A DNA stretch of 5,497 bases from CAZIPZ01 sp964541075 (GTDB taxonomy: Bacteria; Acidobacteriota; Terriglobia; 20CM-2-55-15). The notes beneath the pieces were generated by a model. It had not been told where the DNA came from. It did no database searches and was given only the letters and a program-made list of their open reading frames with translations. Positions 5,397 through 5,497 of this stretch are shown one piece after another. The stretch covers positions 1 to 5,497 of the forward strand of contig CAZIPZ010000234.1 in assembly GCA_964541075.1 (NCBI GenBank), in the 5' to 3' direction. The position numbers were made by a program, and so were the translations under genes. Each line of letters starts with the position of its first letter. The first letter of the stretch is position 1.

Positions 5397-5497
5397 TTAG
5401 TGGTTAAGAACGAATTCGATTCCGTTGAGCAATGTCCAATGGAAGTCCTCGGCTGCTCGTTTGCGATCTGTTTGAAATTCGAATGTTTCGATTGCGG
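5397..5497 (-). CDS. C-terminal end of a DUF1549/DUF1553 (PSD1/PSCyt) family protein, 5' part outside window
   Basis: Reading leftward from the right edge, an open frame of 32 codons ends at TAA (5397-5399). It ends RKRAAEDFHWTLLNGIEFVL followed by NH and the stop. This matches the very conserved ending of DUF1553 proteins, roughly 'R..a.eDllWaLLNs.EFlfNH', and the sequence is too short to show anything else. These large exported proteins, often fused to a cytochrome-c-like PSCyt1 module, are encoded directly before DUF1501 genes in Planctomycetes, Verrucomicrobia and Acidobacteria. The 15-nt gap to the DUF1501 start here fits that operon arrangement. Function of the family is unknown; a role of the pair in envelope or extracellular substrate processing is inference. 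The call rests on the C-terminal signature plus context. Confidence 0.85.
   Translation of the reverse strand, partial: AIETFEFQTDRKRAAEDFHWTLLNGIEFVLNH

Noticed and set aside
1..5497. tRNA, rRNA, CRISPR array, transposase or phage genes
   Set aside because: No cloverleaf-like segments, no regularly spaced repeats, and no coding frame with recombinase, transposase or phage motifs were seen; non-coding space totals only a few short gaps.

Overview
This window looks like chromosomal DNA from an acidobacterium-like soil or sediment bacterium. A Bryobacterales/Solibacter-type member is my best guess, with a verrucomicrobial or planctomycetal relative as the alternative. The reasons are the pairing of a DUF1549/DUF1553-type C-terminus with a Tat-exported DUF1501 protein, next to a secreted sulfatase-modifying-factor-type domain, a secreted NHL propeller and a secreted TPR protein. 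This is inferred from protein families only; no taxonomic marker is present. Base composition is moderate and even across the window, with no obvious foreign island.

Layout: (i) 3-161, plus strand, is the last 52 codons of a gene cut by the window edge, possibly a metallophosphoesterase. (ii) A 40-bp convergent gap follows. (iii) From 202 to the right edge everything reads on the minus strand. In transcription order (right to left) this is: the last 32 residues of a DUF1549/DUF1553-family protein (5397-5497), a Tat-exported DUF1501 protein (3984-5381), a secreted FGE-sulfatase-domain protein (3120-3965), a secreted peptidyl-hydroxyglycine-lyase-like NHL propeller (1786-2934) and a TPR protein with an unusually His-rich block (202-1713).

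The first three minus-strand genes are tightly packed (gaps of 15 and 18 nt) and are almost surely co-transcribed. A 185-nt gap precedes the propeller gene and a 72-nt gap precedes the TPR gene. Both gaps contain clear dyad symmetries: a 15-bp TAATAGT-G-ACTATTA palindrome, an 8-bp stem with a GGGGGCCCC loop and a long imperfect inverted repeat in the first, and a perfect 14-bp hairpin in the second. Secondary promoters, operators or RNA processing sites are therefore possible there.

Four complete genes encode probable exported proteins (one Tat, three Sec-like), so the cluster appears to specify an envelope or periplasmic function. Two proteins stand out. The propeller appears to keep every metal and catalytic residue that I recall for peptidyl-alpha-hydroxyglycine amidating lyase, but no monooxygenase partner is in view. 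The FGE-fold protein lacks the catalytic cysteines of formylglycine-generating enzyme. The joint role of the cluster is not known to me, and no pathway is claimed. I see no tRNA, rRNA, CRISPR array, transposase gene or convincing rho-independent terminator.
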